Assembly (NCBI RefSeq): GCF_004916895.1
Contig: NZ_SNTZ01000002.1
Span: 310,001-374,000 of the forward strand
DNA from: Flagellimonas alvinocaridis
Lineage (GTDB): Bacteria > Bacteroidota > Bacteroidia > Flavobacteriales > Flavobacteriaceae
Direction: 5' to 3'
Length of the DNA: 64,000 nt
Part shown: in pieces, positions 42,601 through 50,335 of the stretch
How positions within the stretch are numbered: position 1 is the stretch's first letter
Layout of the letters: every line of letters begins with the position of its first letter
The notes under the pieces: generated by a model
The model's input: the letters and a program-made list of their open reading frames with translations, nothing else
Told to the model about the DNA's origin: nothing
The model's database searches: none
Translations under genes and position numbers: made by a program

Positions 42601-43027
42601 CACCGGAAAGAGCCCGGTCAAACTCTGAAGCAGTGACCGTAAGCGTTTCATTGGCCGCAAAGCGTTTTGCGGTTTCCTTTACCACTGCAAAGGCCTCAGG
42701 GAGGATGTTATTCAATGTTGTCTCCGAAATTTTATAGGCTTCCTCGTTGAGTTTGTCTATTTCGGAGTAGATTTCTTCATTGCGGTCTATGTCGTTGGAA
42801 TTACTTACCTCTTCCTGTAAAGCTGCAATTTTGTCATTGATTTCTTTACAGTCTTCGGCAATCAAGCTTTTAAAGGCCGTGGTTTTTTGTCTAAGCTCAT
42901 CGTGGGACAATCCTTCCAATTGTTCCTCGAAGGATTTTATTTCTTTGACCAAAGGTTGTAGGGACTTTACATCTTTCTCCGATTTATCTCCCACAAAAAC
43001 CTTCAGTACGGAATTTATAAAACTCAT
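39665..43027 (-). CDS. secA: Preprotein translocase ATPase SecA
   Basis: A 1120-residue motor for Sec export, much longer than the ~900-residue E. coli protein. Walker A (MQTGEGKT) is at 192-199 and Walker B VDEVDS at 299-304. An extra segment lies at about 335-475 between NBD1 and the preprotein cross-linking part. [25 protein letters not shown] marks NBD2. The C-terminal SEC-C zinc motif is not canonical: the tail reads GRND...KYKQ without the CxC pair and ends GEWVLVED. Monocistronic, flanked by terminators. Confidence 0.95.
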   Translation of the reverse strand: [1120 protein letters not shown]

Positions 43028-43101
43028 GAATTGTGTTTTTTTTAGAATGGCAAAAGCTGTTCCATTGATGGGATTATACTGGAAATCTTTTGCTAGGCTG
43101 C

Positions 43102-43109
43102 CAAAATTA
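43102..43109 (-). promoter_or_regulatory. -7 promoter box of secA
   Basis: TAATTTTG on the minus strand, directly downstream of the DUF2795 terminator. The leader to the secA ATG at 43027 would be about 70 bases. TTTG occurs 15 bases upstream, which is short for a -33 element. Confidence 0.4.
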
Positions 43110-43111
43110 CA

Positions 43112-43138
43112 TAAAAAAAAGCCTCAAATGAGACTTTT
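43112..43138 (-). terminator. Terminator of the DUF2795 gene
   Basis: On the minus strand AAAAGTCTCA pairs with TGAGGCTTTT (one G-U) around two bases, followed by more T. It lies 27 bp past the DUF2795 stop and abuts the secA promoter box. Confidence 0.7.
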
Positions 43139-43164
43139 TAACGTGCTTTGTTTATTCTGAAAAT

Positions 43165-43389
43165 CTAATATTCATCCTCATTCCAGAGGTAGTCTTCCTC
43201 GGTGGGATAATCTGGCCAGATTTCCTCGATGGATTCGTATATTTCACCACCCTCTTCCTCCATGGACTGTAAATTTTCTACAACTTCCAACGGAGCTCCA
43301 GTACGGATGGCGTAATCTATTAGTTCGTCTTTGGTGGCTGGCCAAGGCGCATCACTTAAATATGAGGCTAGTTCTAATGTCCAGTACAT
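43165..43389 (-). CDS. DUF2795 small protein
   Basis: A 74-residue acidic protein starting MYWTLELASYLSDAPWPATKDELIDYAIR, a pattern of the DUF2795 family. Residues 30-74 are Glu/Asp/Tyr-rich. No membrane or secretion signal. The family is widespread in Bacteroidetes and its function is unknown. It has its own well-matched promoter (TTG-N19-TATTTTTG) and terminator, so it is a stand-alone transcript between secA and the adenosyltransferase. Confidence 0.87.
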   Translation of the reverse strand: MYWTLELASYLSDAPWPATKDELIDYAIRTGAPLEVVENLQSMEEEGGEIYESIEEIWPDYPTEEDYLWNEDEY

Positions 43390-43416
43390 AGTAACGGTTT
43401 GATTTTAAATTTTTTG

Positions 43417-43446
43417 CAAAAATAATTTTTAAACCCAATTTGCCAA
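43417..43446 (-). promoter_or_regulatory. Sigma-A promoter of the DUF2795 gene
   Basis: On the minus strand TTG (43444-43446), a 19-base spacer and TATTTTTG (43417-43424) match the Bacteroidetes consensus. Predicted transcription starts near 43411 and leaves a 22-base leader. Confidence 0.65.
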
Positions 43447-43511
43447 GTAAAAACTGCATTATTTAAAAATTATTTTGACATTGGCAAAACTCTAACGTTA
43501 AAAAAACAGAT

Positions 43512-44072
43512 TTATTGGTCCAATTTCTCGGGAATCCACTTGACTTCATCGGCTTTCAAATCTTTTGACAACTTTCGTGCCAAGACAAAGAGATAGTCAG
43601 ACAGGCGGTTTATATAGGACAGTAAGGTTTCAGGAACCGATTCGTTTTCGTTCAGATAAGAAATCATACGTTCTGCTCTGCGGCATACGGTTCTGGCAAT
43701 ATGACAGTATGACACGGTGGTATGTCCTCCCGGCAAGATAAAATGTGTCATCTGGGGAAGATTTTCGTTCATGCTGTCCATTTCCCTTTCCAACAATGCA
43801 ATATCATCGGCATTGATACGTGGAATTTTAAGTCGATTATCCTTTTTGGGTTCTGTGGCCAGAATGGACCCCACTGTGAAGAGCTTTTCCTGGATAAGGG
43901 CGATTGTTTTTTTGGAATGGGCATCTATCTTCTGATCACGTAGCAGCCCCAAGAACGAGTTGAGTTCGTCAATGGTGCCGTAGCTTTCTATGCGAATATG
44001 GTGTTTGGGAACCCGTGTCCCTGTAAATAATGCGGTGGTACCTTGGTCCCCTGTTTTGGTATATATTTTCAT
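43512..44072 (-). CDS. PduO-type corrinoid adenosyltransferase
   Basis: A 186-residue enzyme that adenosylates cob(I)alamin. KIYTKTGDQGTTALFTGTRV at the start and the ESYGTIDELNSFLG segment form the ATP site; CRRAERMI and INRLSDYLFVLAR are in the C-terminal helices. The start is set at 44072, because an upstream in-frame ATG at 44087 would add five unconserved residues. Its product feeds B12 mutases; MeaB at 28 kb is the partner chaperone of one. No cobalamin riboswitch is visible upstream. Confidence 0.94.
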   Translation of the reverse strand: MKIYTKTGDQGTTALFTGTRVPKHHIRIESYGTIDELNSFLGLLRDQKIDAHSKKTIALIQEKLFTVGSILATEPKKDNRLKIPRINADDIALLEREMDSMNENLPQMTHFILPGGHTTVSYCHIARTVCRRAERMISYLNENESVPETLLSYINRLSDYLFVLARKLSKDLKADEVKWIPEKLDQ

Positions 44073-44135
44073 TTTTACAATTATCAATGTTCAATAAACA
44101 ATGAACAGTTGTATGGGTGACTAAAATGTATTTTT

Positions 44136-44191
44136 GCTAATTGCTAATTGCTAATTGCTAATTGCTAATTGCTAATTGCTAATTGCTAATT
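44136..44191. repeat. Heptanucleotide array, GCTAATT x8
   Basis: Eight uninterrupted copies of GCTAATT fill 56 bp between the adenosyltransferase gene and the next small membrane protein. The first minus-strand unit supplies that gene's TAG stop codon, so copy-number change would not alter the protein. There are no spacers of different sequence, so it is not a CRISPR. Confidence 0.95.
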
Positions 44192-44341
44192 GTCTCGCTC
44201 ATGTTGTCGTTTACCTTCCATAAACTTGCGGGACCTTCTGCGTTTGGTACCGCGCTTGTTTCGGAATATGATAATCAAATAAATGAGTCCCAACACGGCC
44301 AGAACGTACCAAATGGTGTTATCTGTTGCTACATTTTCCAT
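44186..44341 (-). CDS. Small single-pass membrane protein, 51 residues
   Basis: ENVATDNTIWYVLAVLGLI begins the protein; one helix (about 9-27) is followed by a very basic tail (RNKRGTKRRRSRKFMEGK). Such a layout suggests an inner-membrane protein with a cytoplasmic RNA- or phospholipid-binding tail (inference). The chosen ATG at 44341 is downstream of a 25-residue non-conserved extension. Its stop codon is made by the heptamer array. It follows the methyltransferase-like gene by 16 bp. Confidence 0.6.
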   Translation of the reverse strand: MENVATDNTIWYVLAVLGLIYLIIIFRNKRGTKRRRSRKFMEGKRQHERDN

Positions 44342-44357
44342 ACCTAAATTTACTTTT

Positions 44358-44858
44358 TTATATCCGAATGGTGAAATGTTCCTTGACCTGTTCTTTTCGA
44401 ACAAATAGAACCCCACAATGAAATAGGTCCATACTTACCGTAATATTTGGTGATTCAATGAGGTTTTTCCATTCAAGTTCGCTTTCTTGGTCTTCATGAA
44501 TGGAGTCTATCAAAACCATACTGTCATTGTGCAACTTTCCATTGGAGAGAAGTTTCTCCAAATCATGGGCATCCAAATACTTCGTATACAAAATATCAAC
44601 CATGTTTTCACTAGGGTGTACTTGAGGGAAATGGATTTCGACCAATTTTTTAAGGTCCGGATTTTTATGGATATATATGGTTTTGACCTTAAAATAGCAG
44701 ATGCTTTTTAGCAATACATTTGCTGTTTTATCCTTGCTGAATTTTCCTTTGGCGTACAGGCATTTGGTTACATATTTGAAGACAAATGGTGAGTGGACTC
44801 CATGTTGGTTGGTGGATTTTGATAAAAACTTTAGAAAAGTACCAAATCTGAACCACAT
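44358..44858 (-). CDS. Methyltransferase-like protein with no visible SAM core
   Basis: A 166-residue protein. It opens with TNQHGVHSPFVFKYV, a motif I associate with Bacteroidetes class I methyltransferases, and ends with SMDLFHCGVLFVRKEQVKEHF, also seen in that group. The usual glycine-rich ELGTSxGxS SAM loop is absent and the chain is about 60 residues shorter than such enzymes. It is therefore probably a degenerate relative or a paralogue with another role. It starts 2 bp after uup. Confidence 0.6.
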   Translation of the reverse strand: MWFRFGTFLKFLSKSTNQHGVHSPFVFKYVTKCLYAKGKFSKDKTANVLLKSICYFKVKTIYIHKNPDLKKLVEIHFPQVHPSENMVDILYTKYLDAHDLEKLLSNGKLHNDSMVLIDSIHEDQESELEWKNLIESPNITVSMDLFHCGVLFVRKEQVKEHFTIRI

Positions 44859-44860
44859 AC

Positions 44861-46738
44861 TTATCCTTCTAAAATGGCTGAAAGTTCAAACCAACGTTCT
44901 GTTTTTTCTTCAATGGTATCTGAAATTTCTTTGAGTTCAATGGAAAGCTGGTTGATTTCATCACCGCTAAGATCGGGGTTTGTAAACTTATTCTGTAAAA
45001 CCTCTTTTTGTTCCTCCAATTTTTGAATGTCCTTTTCCAATTGTTTGTATTCCCTTTGCTCCATGTATGAGAGCTTACCGCTAGTGTCCTTTTCTTTCCA
45101 ATGGGTTTTTTCCAATTTTTCCGAAACGTTGACCTTGTTTTCACGTTCCTCTGCAATTTTACTGGTTTCATACACTCTGTAATCGGTGTAATTGCCAGGA
45201 AAGTCTTCAATTACACCATTTCCTTTGAAGATAAACAAGTGGTCCACTATTTTATCCATAAAATAACGATCGTGGGATACCACGATCAAGCAGCCCGGAA
45301 AATCCAAAAGGAAACTTTCCAACACGTTCAAGGTAACAATGTCCAAGTCGTTGGTGGGTTCGTCCAAAATCAAGAAATTGGGATTCTGTATGAGCACTGT
45401 ACATAAGTACAGGCGCTTACGCTCCCCGCCACTGAGCTTTTCAACAAAATCGTACTGTTTTTTTCTATCAAAAAGAAAACGCTCCAGTAGCTGTTGGGCA
45501 GAAATTTGTTTGCCCTTTTTAAGGGGGATATAGTCCCCAAACTCCCTAATGACATCAATGACCTTTTGTCCTTCTTTCTCCGGAATGCCTTTTTGGGTGT
45601 AGTAACCAAACTTTAAGGTGTCGCCTACTACTACCTTTCCTCCATCAACCGTTTCTTGTTGGGTGATGATATTCAAAAATGTGGACTTTCCTGTGCCGTT
45701 CTGCCCAATAATACCCACTCGTTCCCCTTTGGTGAAGGTATAATCGAACTTATCCAGAAGTAACTTTTCCCCATATGATTTGGAAATTTTGTGCAGCTCC
45801 AGAATTTTACTGCCCAAGCGTTCCATGTTCAGTTCCAGTTGTACCTCGTGTTCTTTACGGCGTTGGTGCGCCCTTTTTTTGATTTCGCTAAAGTCATCAA
45901 TCCGGGATTTGGACTTTGTGGTACGTGCCTTGGGTTGTCTCCTGATCCAGTCCAACTCTTTTTTGTAGAGTTGTTTGGATTTGTGTTGTTCCACTTCCTC
46001 CCGCTCCATTCGGGATTCCTTTTCCTTAAGGAAATAAGTGTAATTTCCTTTGTAGCTGTATAGTTGGTTGTTGTCCAGTTCAAGGATTTCATTGCAGACC
46101 CGGTCTAGAAAATACCGATCGTGGGTCACCATGAACAGCGTGATATTTTCTTTGGCAAAATAGGTTTCAAGCCATTCGATCATTTCAAGGTCCAAATGGT
46201 TGGTGGGCTCATCCAGAATAAGCAAGTCTGGTTTGTTGAGCAGGGCATTGGCCAAGGCCAAGCGTTTTCGCTGTCCTCCCGATAGTGTTTTTACCTTGGC
46301 ATCGAGCTGGGTCAATTGCAGTTGGAAGAGAATTTGCTTGTATTGGGTCTCAAAATCCCAGGCGTTGAGCCGTTCCATGGCCTCAAAGGCTTTTTGGTAG
46401 CGTTCGGTGTCCTCGGTGTTTTCCACGGCTTTCTCATAGTTGGAAATGACCCTCAAAGTTTCATTGTCCGTGGCCAAAATGGTCTCTTCAATGGTAAGGT
46501 TGGGGTCCAGACTGGGCTCTTGCTCCAAAAAAGCCATTTTAATCCCCTTACGCACCGTTACTTGCCCCGTTTCGGTAGCATCTTTCCCGGACATGATGTT
46601 GAGGATGGAGGTTTTTCCACTTCCATTTTTGGCGATGAGAGCTATCTTTTGGTCTTTGTTTATTCCGAAGGAAATATCAGAAAATAAGACCAGCTCCCCA
46701 TATGATTTAGATATGTTCTCTACCGTTAATAAGTTCAT
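44861..46738 (-). CDS. uup: ABC-F ATPase, Uup type
   Basis: A 625-residue protein with two ABC domains and no membrane segment. Walker A motifs are AKNGSGKT and GQNGTGKS; signatures LSGGQRKRL and LSGGERKRL; Walker B motifs LLILDEPTNHLD and LILDEPTNDLD. The ~80-residue linker rich in Arg/Lys (WIRRQPKARTTKSK) and a C-terminal coiled coil point to the Uup group, which binds DNA/ribosomes. It starts a leftward group with the methyltransferase-like and small membrane genes. Confidence 0.93.
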   Translation of the reverse strand: MNLLTVENISKSYGELVLFSDISFGINKDQKIALIAKNGSGKTSILNIMSGKDATETGQVTVRKGIKMAFLEQEPSLDPNLTIEETILATDNETLRVISNYEKAVENTEDTERYQKAFEAMERLNAWDFETQYKQILFQLQLTQLDAKVKTLSGGQRKRLALANALLNKPDLLILDEPTNHLDLEMIEWLETYFAKENITLFMVTHDRYFLDRVCNEILELDNNQLYSYKGNYTYFLKEKESRMEREEVEQHKSKQLYKKELDWIRRQPKARTTKSKSRIDDFSEIKKRAHQRRKEHEVQLELNMERLGSKILELHKISKSYGEKLLLDKFDYTFTKGERVGIIGQNGTGKSTFLNIITQQETVDGGKVVVGDTLKFGYYTQKGIPEKEGQKVIDVIREFGDYIPLKKGKQISAQQLLERFLFDRKKQYDFVEKLSGGERKRLYLCTVLIQNPNFLILDEPTNDLDIVTLNVLESFLLDFPGCLIVVSHDRYFMDKIVDHLFIFKGNGVIEDFPGNYTDYRVYETSKIAEERENKVNVSEKLEKTHWKEKDTSGKLSYMEQREYKQLEKDIQKLEEQKEVLQNKFTNPDLSGDEINQLSIELKEISDTIEEKTERWFELSAILEG

Positions 46739-46753
46739 GGAGAATGTTTTGTG

Positions 46754-47923
46754 CTATAACTTGGAATACCGCAAGAGGTAGACATACCGAATAGCAAGGG
46801 TCAAAAGTAAAGGAATCAGCACAGGTGAAAAAATCTGGACCTTAATTATCCAAAGTAGCAACATGAGGCCTATGAGGCCCAATGCTGTCCATAAATATTT
46901 CGGTAGCCATTGCGGTAATTTGTCTTGGAATATAAATACAAAAGCAACTATCGCGTTGAGGGGGAAGGCCCATAACACATTAAAATTTTTGGGTGTTGAG
47001 GTGTGATCGGTGGCCAACCATAACACCAATAGAAAAGTGCCGACCAACCCGGTCAACAAGAACAAAGTGAAATCCAACCAACGGCTTCGTGTTTTGTGTT
47101 GATGGTCAAAATAGGTGATTAAGGCCGTGAATCCCAACAACAAGCAGAACCAAAACAAAGGAGATAGTGGAAAGAAGCTTTGTTGTATATGTTCATCATA
47201 ATCCAAAACTGAACGCTCTCGCTTCAATAAGGGTTTTCCATTCAAAGAGGTATGGCGTATCTGTTCCATGGCGTAATAGGGTAGGAACATATGCTCCTGT
47301 ACAGTAGCCTTTCGGTCTACTACGGAACCAAAAGCCAAGTCTATACCAAACATGGACCAAGAGTTGATATTCATAAATTGCCTTACTAATTGTCGGAAGG
47401 TGTATTGTTCATTCAAATAAGAACCATCAAAAACAATGGCATCCCCAAATTGGTCTTTTAGGATGTCCCCGGTAATGCTGGAGCAATTGTTCAGTAGCGG
47501 GTCGTAAAGATAGTCCCGGTTTTGGGGCAGGTAATTGTTCTCGAAAAAAGCAAGCAGTTGATTTCTTTGCTCAAGGGTGAGGTCCAAAATTTGTTCCTTG
47601 ACCCATCTTTTCTCCATTTCATATTCAAAAAGAAAGTCATCAAAACTGCGTCTGGAAAGGGAGTAGATCAATTTTCCCTTGACGAAGTTCAGGTAGAAAT
47701 TGGGTCGATTAAAATCAAACGTACCATAATTATAGACCACATCTATTCCCAACACAGAATCCTGCACCCGGAACGAACTATGCCCAAAAGCATAGTAGAG
47801 CTCATCGCCAGCGGCACAGGTGAGGAGGCTTATTTGTGACTTTTCTGAGAGTTGTGGAGCTTGGGCAAGCGCCTGTACCCCTAGTAAAAGTGATATGGTA
47901 AAAAAAAGGATTCTTGCCTTCAT
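46754..47923 (-). CDS. DUF4105 (Lnb-type N-terminal) exported membrane protein
   Basis: A 389-residue protein. A signal peptide (KARILFFTISLLLGVQALAQ) is followed by a periplasmic domain of about 230 residues with YYAFGHSSFRV, YNYGTFDFN and LLNNCSSITGDIL. The latter contain the His and Cys of the DUF4105 family, whose members include the lipoprotein acyltransferase Lnb. Four or five C-terminal membrane helices end the chain. The Lnb link is family knowledge and does not prove the same reaction. Divergent from pssA-like gene. Confidence 0.87.
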   Translation of the reverse strand: MKARILFFTISLLLGVQALAQAPQLSEKSQISLLTCAAGDELYYAFGHSSFRVQDSVLGIDVVYNYGTFDFNRPNFYLNFVKGKLIYSLSRRSFDDFLFEYEMEKRWVKEQILDLTLEQRNQLLAFFENNYLPQNRDYLYDPLLNNCSSITGDILKDQFGDAIVFDGSYLNEQYTFRQLVRQFMNINSWSMFGIDLAFGSVVDRKATVQEHMFLPYYAMEQIRHTSLNGKPLLKRERSVLDYDEHIQQSFFPLSPLFWFCLLLGFTALITYFDHQHKTRSRWLDFTLFLLTGLVGTFLLVLWLATDHTSTPKNFNVLWAFPLNAIVAFVFIFQDKLPQWLPKYLWTALGLIGLMLLLWIIKVQIFSPVLIPLLLTLAIRYVYLLRYSKL

Positions 47924-48013
47924 GGTTTGATTTGTCTGGGCAAATATCAGAATAAATACGGCTCAGCCGAACATCAAAATCTTTTTACCTTATTTTTACG
48001 GAAATTGAAATTT

Positions 48014-48748
48014 ATGAAGTCGTATATTCCCAATTTTCTAACACTACTCAATGTGTTCAGTGGTTGTGTGGCTACCGTCTTTGCCGTGCTCAACCATTTG
48101 GAATGGGCCGCTCTCTTTGTCTTTATTGGGATTTTTTTTGATTTTTTCGACGGTTTGGCTGCTCGCTTGCTCAATGTGCAAAGTGAAATTGGGGTACAGC
48201 TAGATTCCCTAGCTGATATGATTACCAGTGGATTGGTGCCTGGGATTGTTATGTTCCAATTGCTCAATATGGCGGAACGTGGCGGATGGAACCTTGGTTT
48301 TTTTGGCCACGATGATGAAATTACCCTATTACCTTTTTTAGGTTTTGTGATTACCTTGGCTTCAGCATACCGTTTGGCAAATTTTAATGTGGATGAGAAC
48401 CAAGTTTCCTCATTTAAAGGATTGCCTACACCGGCCAACGCCCTTTTGATCCTTTCCTTGCCCCTTATTTTATTGTATCATACCAATGAGGTGCTCAGTG
48501 GAATTATACTGAACCAATGGTTTTTGATAGGTTTAACTCTTCTCAGTGCTTATTTATTGAATTCCAGAATTGAACTTTTTGCCTTGAAATTTGACAATTG
48601 GAGTTTTAAGGACAATGCGGTGCGATATCTGTTTTTGATAGGTAGTTTGATTATGCTGCTGACCTTAAAATTTTTGGCGATTCCTTTGATCATTGTTTTT
48701 TACTTGATCGCTTCGGTTTTGAACTTCCAAAAAAATGCCCAAAGCTGA
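48014..48748 (+). CDS. pssA: CDP-alcohol phosphatidyltransferase, probable phosphatidylserine synthase
   Basis: A 244-residue membrane enzyme. The catalytic motif DGLAARLLN...GVQLDSLAD spans about residues 44-65 with the expected acidic residues. NFLTLLNVFSGCVATVF opens the protein, as in type II phosphatidylserine synthases. It condenses CDP-diacylglycerol with serine. An upstream in-frame ATG would add 29 unconserved residues and is not used. The stop overlaps the next gene by 14 bp. Confidence 0.9.
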   Translation: MKSYIPNFLTLLNVFSGCVATVFAVLNHLEWAALFVFIGIFFDFFDGLAARLLNVQSEIGVQLDSLADMITSGLVPGIVMFQLLNMAERGGWNLGFFGHDDEITLLPFLGFVITLASAYRLANFNVDENQVSSFKGLPTPANALLILSLPLILLYHTNEVLSGIILNQWFLIGLTLLSAYLLNSRIELFALKFDNWSFKDNAVRYLFLIGSLIMLLTLKFLAIPLIIVFYLIASVLNFQKNAQS

Positions 48749-49190
48749 ACAAAAGTATGTAGATGGTAAAGTATACCCTTCGAAAGTAGGGTTGGAACTT
48801 CTTGTTCCAATTCTATTGATTTCTGGTGCGGGCATGGTTCCTGCAATCAAAGAAGGGGCTTGGGTAAAATTGGCCATCCCAATCGGGATCTTGATTTTAT
48901 TTATTGCCATATTTTATTCCATATCCTATGAAATTAAGAAGGAGGTGCTGGTGGTCAAATCCTTTTTTTGGTTCAAAAAAGTAATTCCCATTGAATCAAT
49001 TAAGGCTATTGAGGAAACTTACAACCCTATTTCGGCTCCTGCCGCATCCTTGCAAAGACTTGAAGTGCGTTATGACCGATTCAACAGCATCATTATTTCG
49101 CCAAAGGACCGGATGGGTTTTATTGCACATTTGAAGGCGTTATCGCCATCCATTCAGGTGAAAGTGAAAAAATGGGAGGAGAAGAACTAA
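48735..49190 (+). CDS. PH-domain-like membrane protein
   Basis: A 151-residue protein with two close membrane helices (residues ~19-40 and 45-62) and a cytoplasmic C-terminal part with the pattern of a bacterial PH (YdbT/DUF304-like) domain: [14 protein letters not shown] strand, [14 protein letters not shown] and [13 protein letters not shown]. It is translationally coupled to pssA by a 14-bp overlap. Function unknown; lipid sensing or membrane attachment is inference. Ends 4 bp inside the convergent lptB gene end. Confidence 0.8.
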   Translation: MPKAEQKYVDGKVYPSKVGLELLVPILLISGAGMVPAIKEGAWVKLAIPIGILILFIAIFYSISYEIKKEVLVVKSFFWFKKVIPIESIKAIEETYNPISAPAASLQRLEVRYDRFNSIIISPKDRMGFIAHLKALSPSIQVKVKKWEEKN

Positions 49191-49927
49191 AAGTCCAGTT
49201 TCTTTTTTCGAAGCTCGAAGTTTTGCCCCAAATATACCTTTCTGACCATTTCGTCCACAGCCAATTCTTCGGGAATCCCCGCTTTTAAGATTCCTCCTTC
49301 GAACATCAGGTAAGACCGTTCGGTAATGGCCAAGGTTTCCTGAACGTTGTGGTCCGTGATCAAAATACCAATGTTTTTGTTCTTCAATTGGGCCACGATT
49401 CGCTGAATATCTTCCACGGCCACGGGATCTACACCGGCAAAGGGCTCATCCAACAAAATAAACTTTGGATCGGTTGCCAAGGCGCGGGCAATTTCGGTAC
49501 GTCGGCGTTCGCCTCCGGACAATAGATCACCCCGGTTTTTACGGATATGCCCCAGACCAAATTCGTCAATAAGCGACTCCATTTTCATGTGTTGCTCTTT
49601 TTTGCTCAGTTTGGTGAGTTGCAATACACTAAGGATGTTTTTTTCAATGCTCAATTTCCGGAATACCGAAGCTTCTTGTGCCAAATATCCAATACCGTTC
49701 TGCGCCCTTTTGTACATGGGAAAGTTGGTAATGTCCATGTTGTCCAAAAAGATTTGACCACCATTGGGTTTTATAAGGCCTACAATCATATAGAAAGACG
49801 TAGTCTTACCTGCTCCATTTGGACCCAATAGCCCTACGATTTCACCTTGGTTTACTTCGAGCGAAATGCCCTTAACAACTTTTCGGCCCCTATAGGCCTT
49901 CATTATATTTTCTGCGCGTAGCTTCAT
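49187..49927 (-). CDS. lptB: LPS transport ATPase LptB
   Basis: A 246-residue ABC ATPase. Walker A GPNGAGKT lies near residue 34, the signature LLSGGERRR near 135 and Walker [13 protein letters not shown] near 158. The signature and [16 protein letters not shown] are diagnostic of LptB rather than amino-acid ATPases. It powers extraction of LPS from the inner membrane with LptFG. A minus-strand TAGTTTTG box lies 11 bp upstream. It is followed 57 bp upstream by an AhpD-like gene in the same direction. Confidence 0.93.
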   Translation of the reverse strand: MKLRAENIMKAYRGRKVVKGISLEVNQGEIVGLLGPNGAGKTTSFYMIVGLIKPNGGQIFLDNMDITNFPMYKRAQNGIGYLAQEASVFRKLSIEKNILSVLQLTKLSKKEQHMKMESLIDEFGLGHIRKNRGDLLSGGERRRTEIARALATDPKFILLDEPFAGVDPVAVEDIQRIVAQLKNKNIGILITDHNVQETLAITERSYLMFEGGILKAGIPEELAVDEMVRKVYLGQNFELRKKKLDF

Positions 49928-49937
49928 ACGAATGTGC

Positions 49938-49945
49938 CAAAACTA
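49938..49945 (-). promoter_or_regulatory. -7 promoter box of lptB
   Basis: TAGTTTTG on the minus strand ends 10 bp before the lptB ATG at 49927, so the leader would be very short. No -33 element is visible. Confidence 0.4.
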
Positions 49946-49984
49946 AACATATTCTATTTTTGCGGCGTGTTCTTTTGGTTTTTT

Positions 49985-50335
49985 TTAAGCATCGTGTTCC
50001 TCCAAATCTTCCCAAAATTCATAGGCCCTGCGCAAATGGGGAACCACAATGGTTCCTCCGACCAAGGTAGCGATACCCAAAGTTTCCATAACTTCTTCCT
50101 TGCTGGCCCCTGCCTTTTTGGAGTGCTCCAAATGGTATTTTACGCAGTCATCACAGCGAAGAACGGCAGAAGCAACCAAGCCCAATAACTCTTTGGTCTT
50201 TACATCCAAAGCACCGGCCATATAGGCATTGGTGTCCAAATTAAAGATACGCTTGATGAGTTTGTTGTTCTCGGCAAGCAATTTTTCGTTCATTTTGGAA
50301 CGATAGGCATTGAACCCGTCTACACTATTTGGCAT
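49985..50335 (-). CDS. Carboxymuconolactone decarboxylase/AhpD-like protein
   Basis: A 116-residue all-alpha protein. The CxxC redox motif with nearby His is in RCDDCVKYHLEHSKKAG, as in AhpD-like members with alkylhydroperoxidase or thiol-reductase activity. EVMETLGIATLVGGTIVV follows. A catalytic role in peroxide defence is possible but not shown. The gene overlaps tatC by 11 bp and precedes lptB. Confidence 0.9.
   Translation of the reverse strand: MPNSVDGFNAYRSKMNEKLLAENNKLIKRIFNLDTNAYMAGALDVKTKELLGLVASAVLRCDDCVKYHLEHSKKAGASKEEVMETLGIATLVGGTIVVPHLRRAYEFWEDLEEHDA

Noticed and set aside
44073..44185. Cobalamin riboswitch ahead of the corrinoid adenosyltransferase
   Set aside because: The spacer is short, AT-rich and holds only a 6-bp inverted repeat (TGTTCA/TGAACA) and the heptamer array; no B12-box-like sequence is seen.
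44136..44191. Possible CRISPR array
   Set aside because: The 7-bp units are directly adjacent with no unique spacers and no cas gene is present.
49955..49962. Rightward TATTTTTG box upstream of nothing
   Set aside because: No plus-strand gene follows; the sequence is a chance match in an AT-rich spacer near the lptB start.
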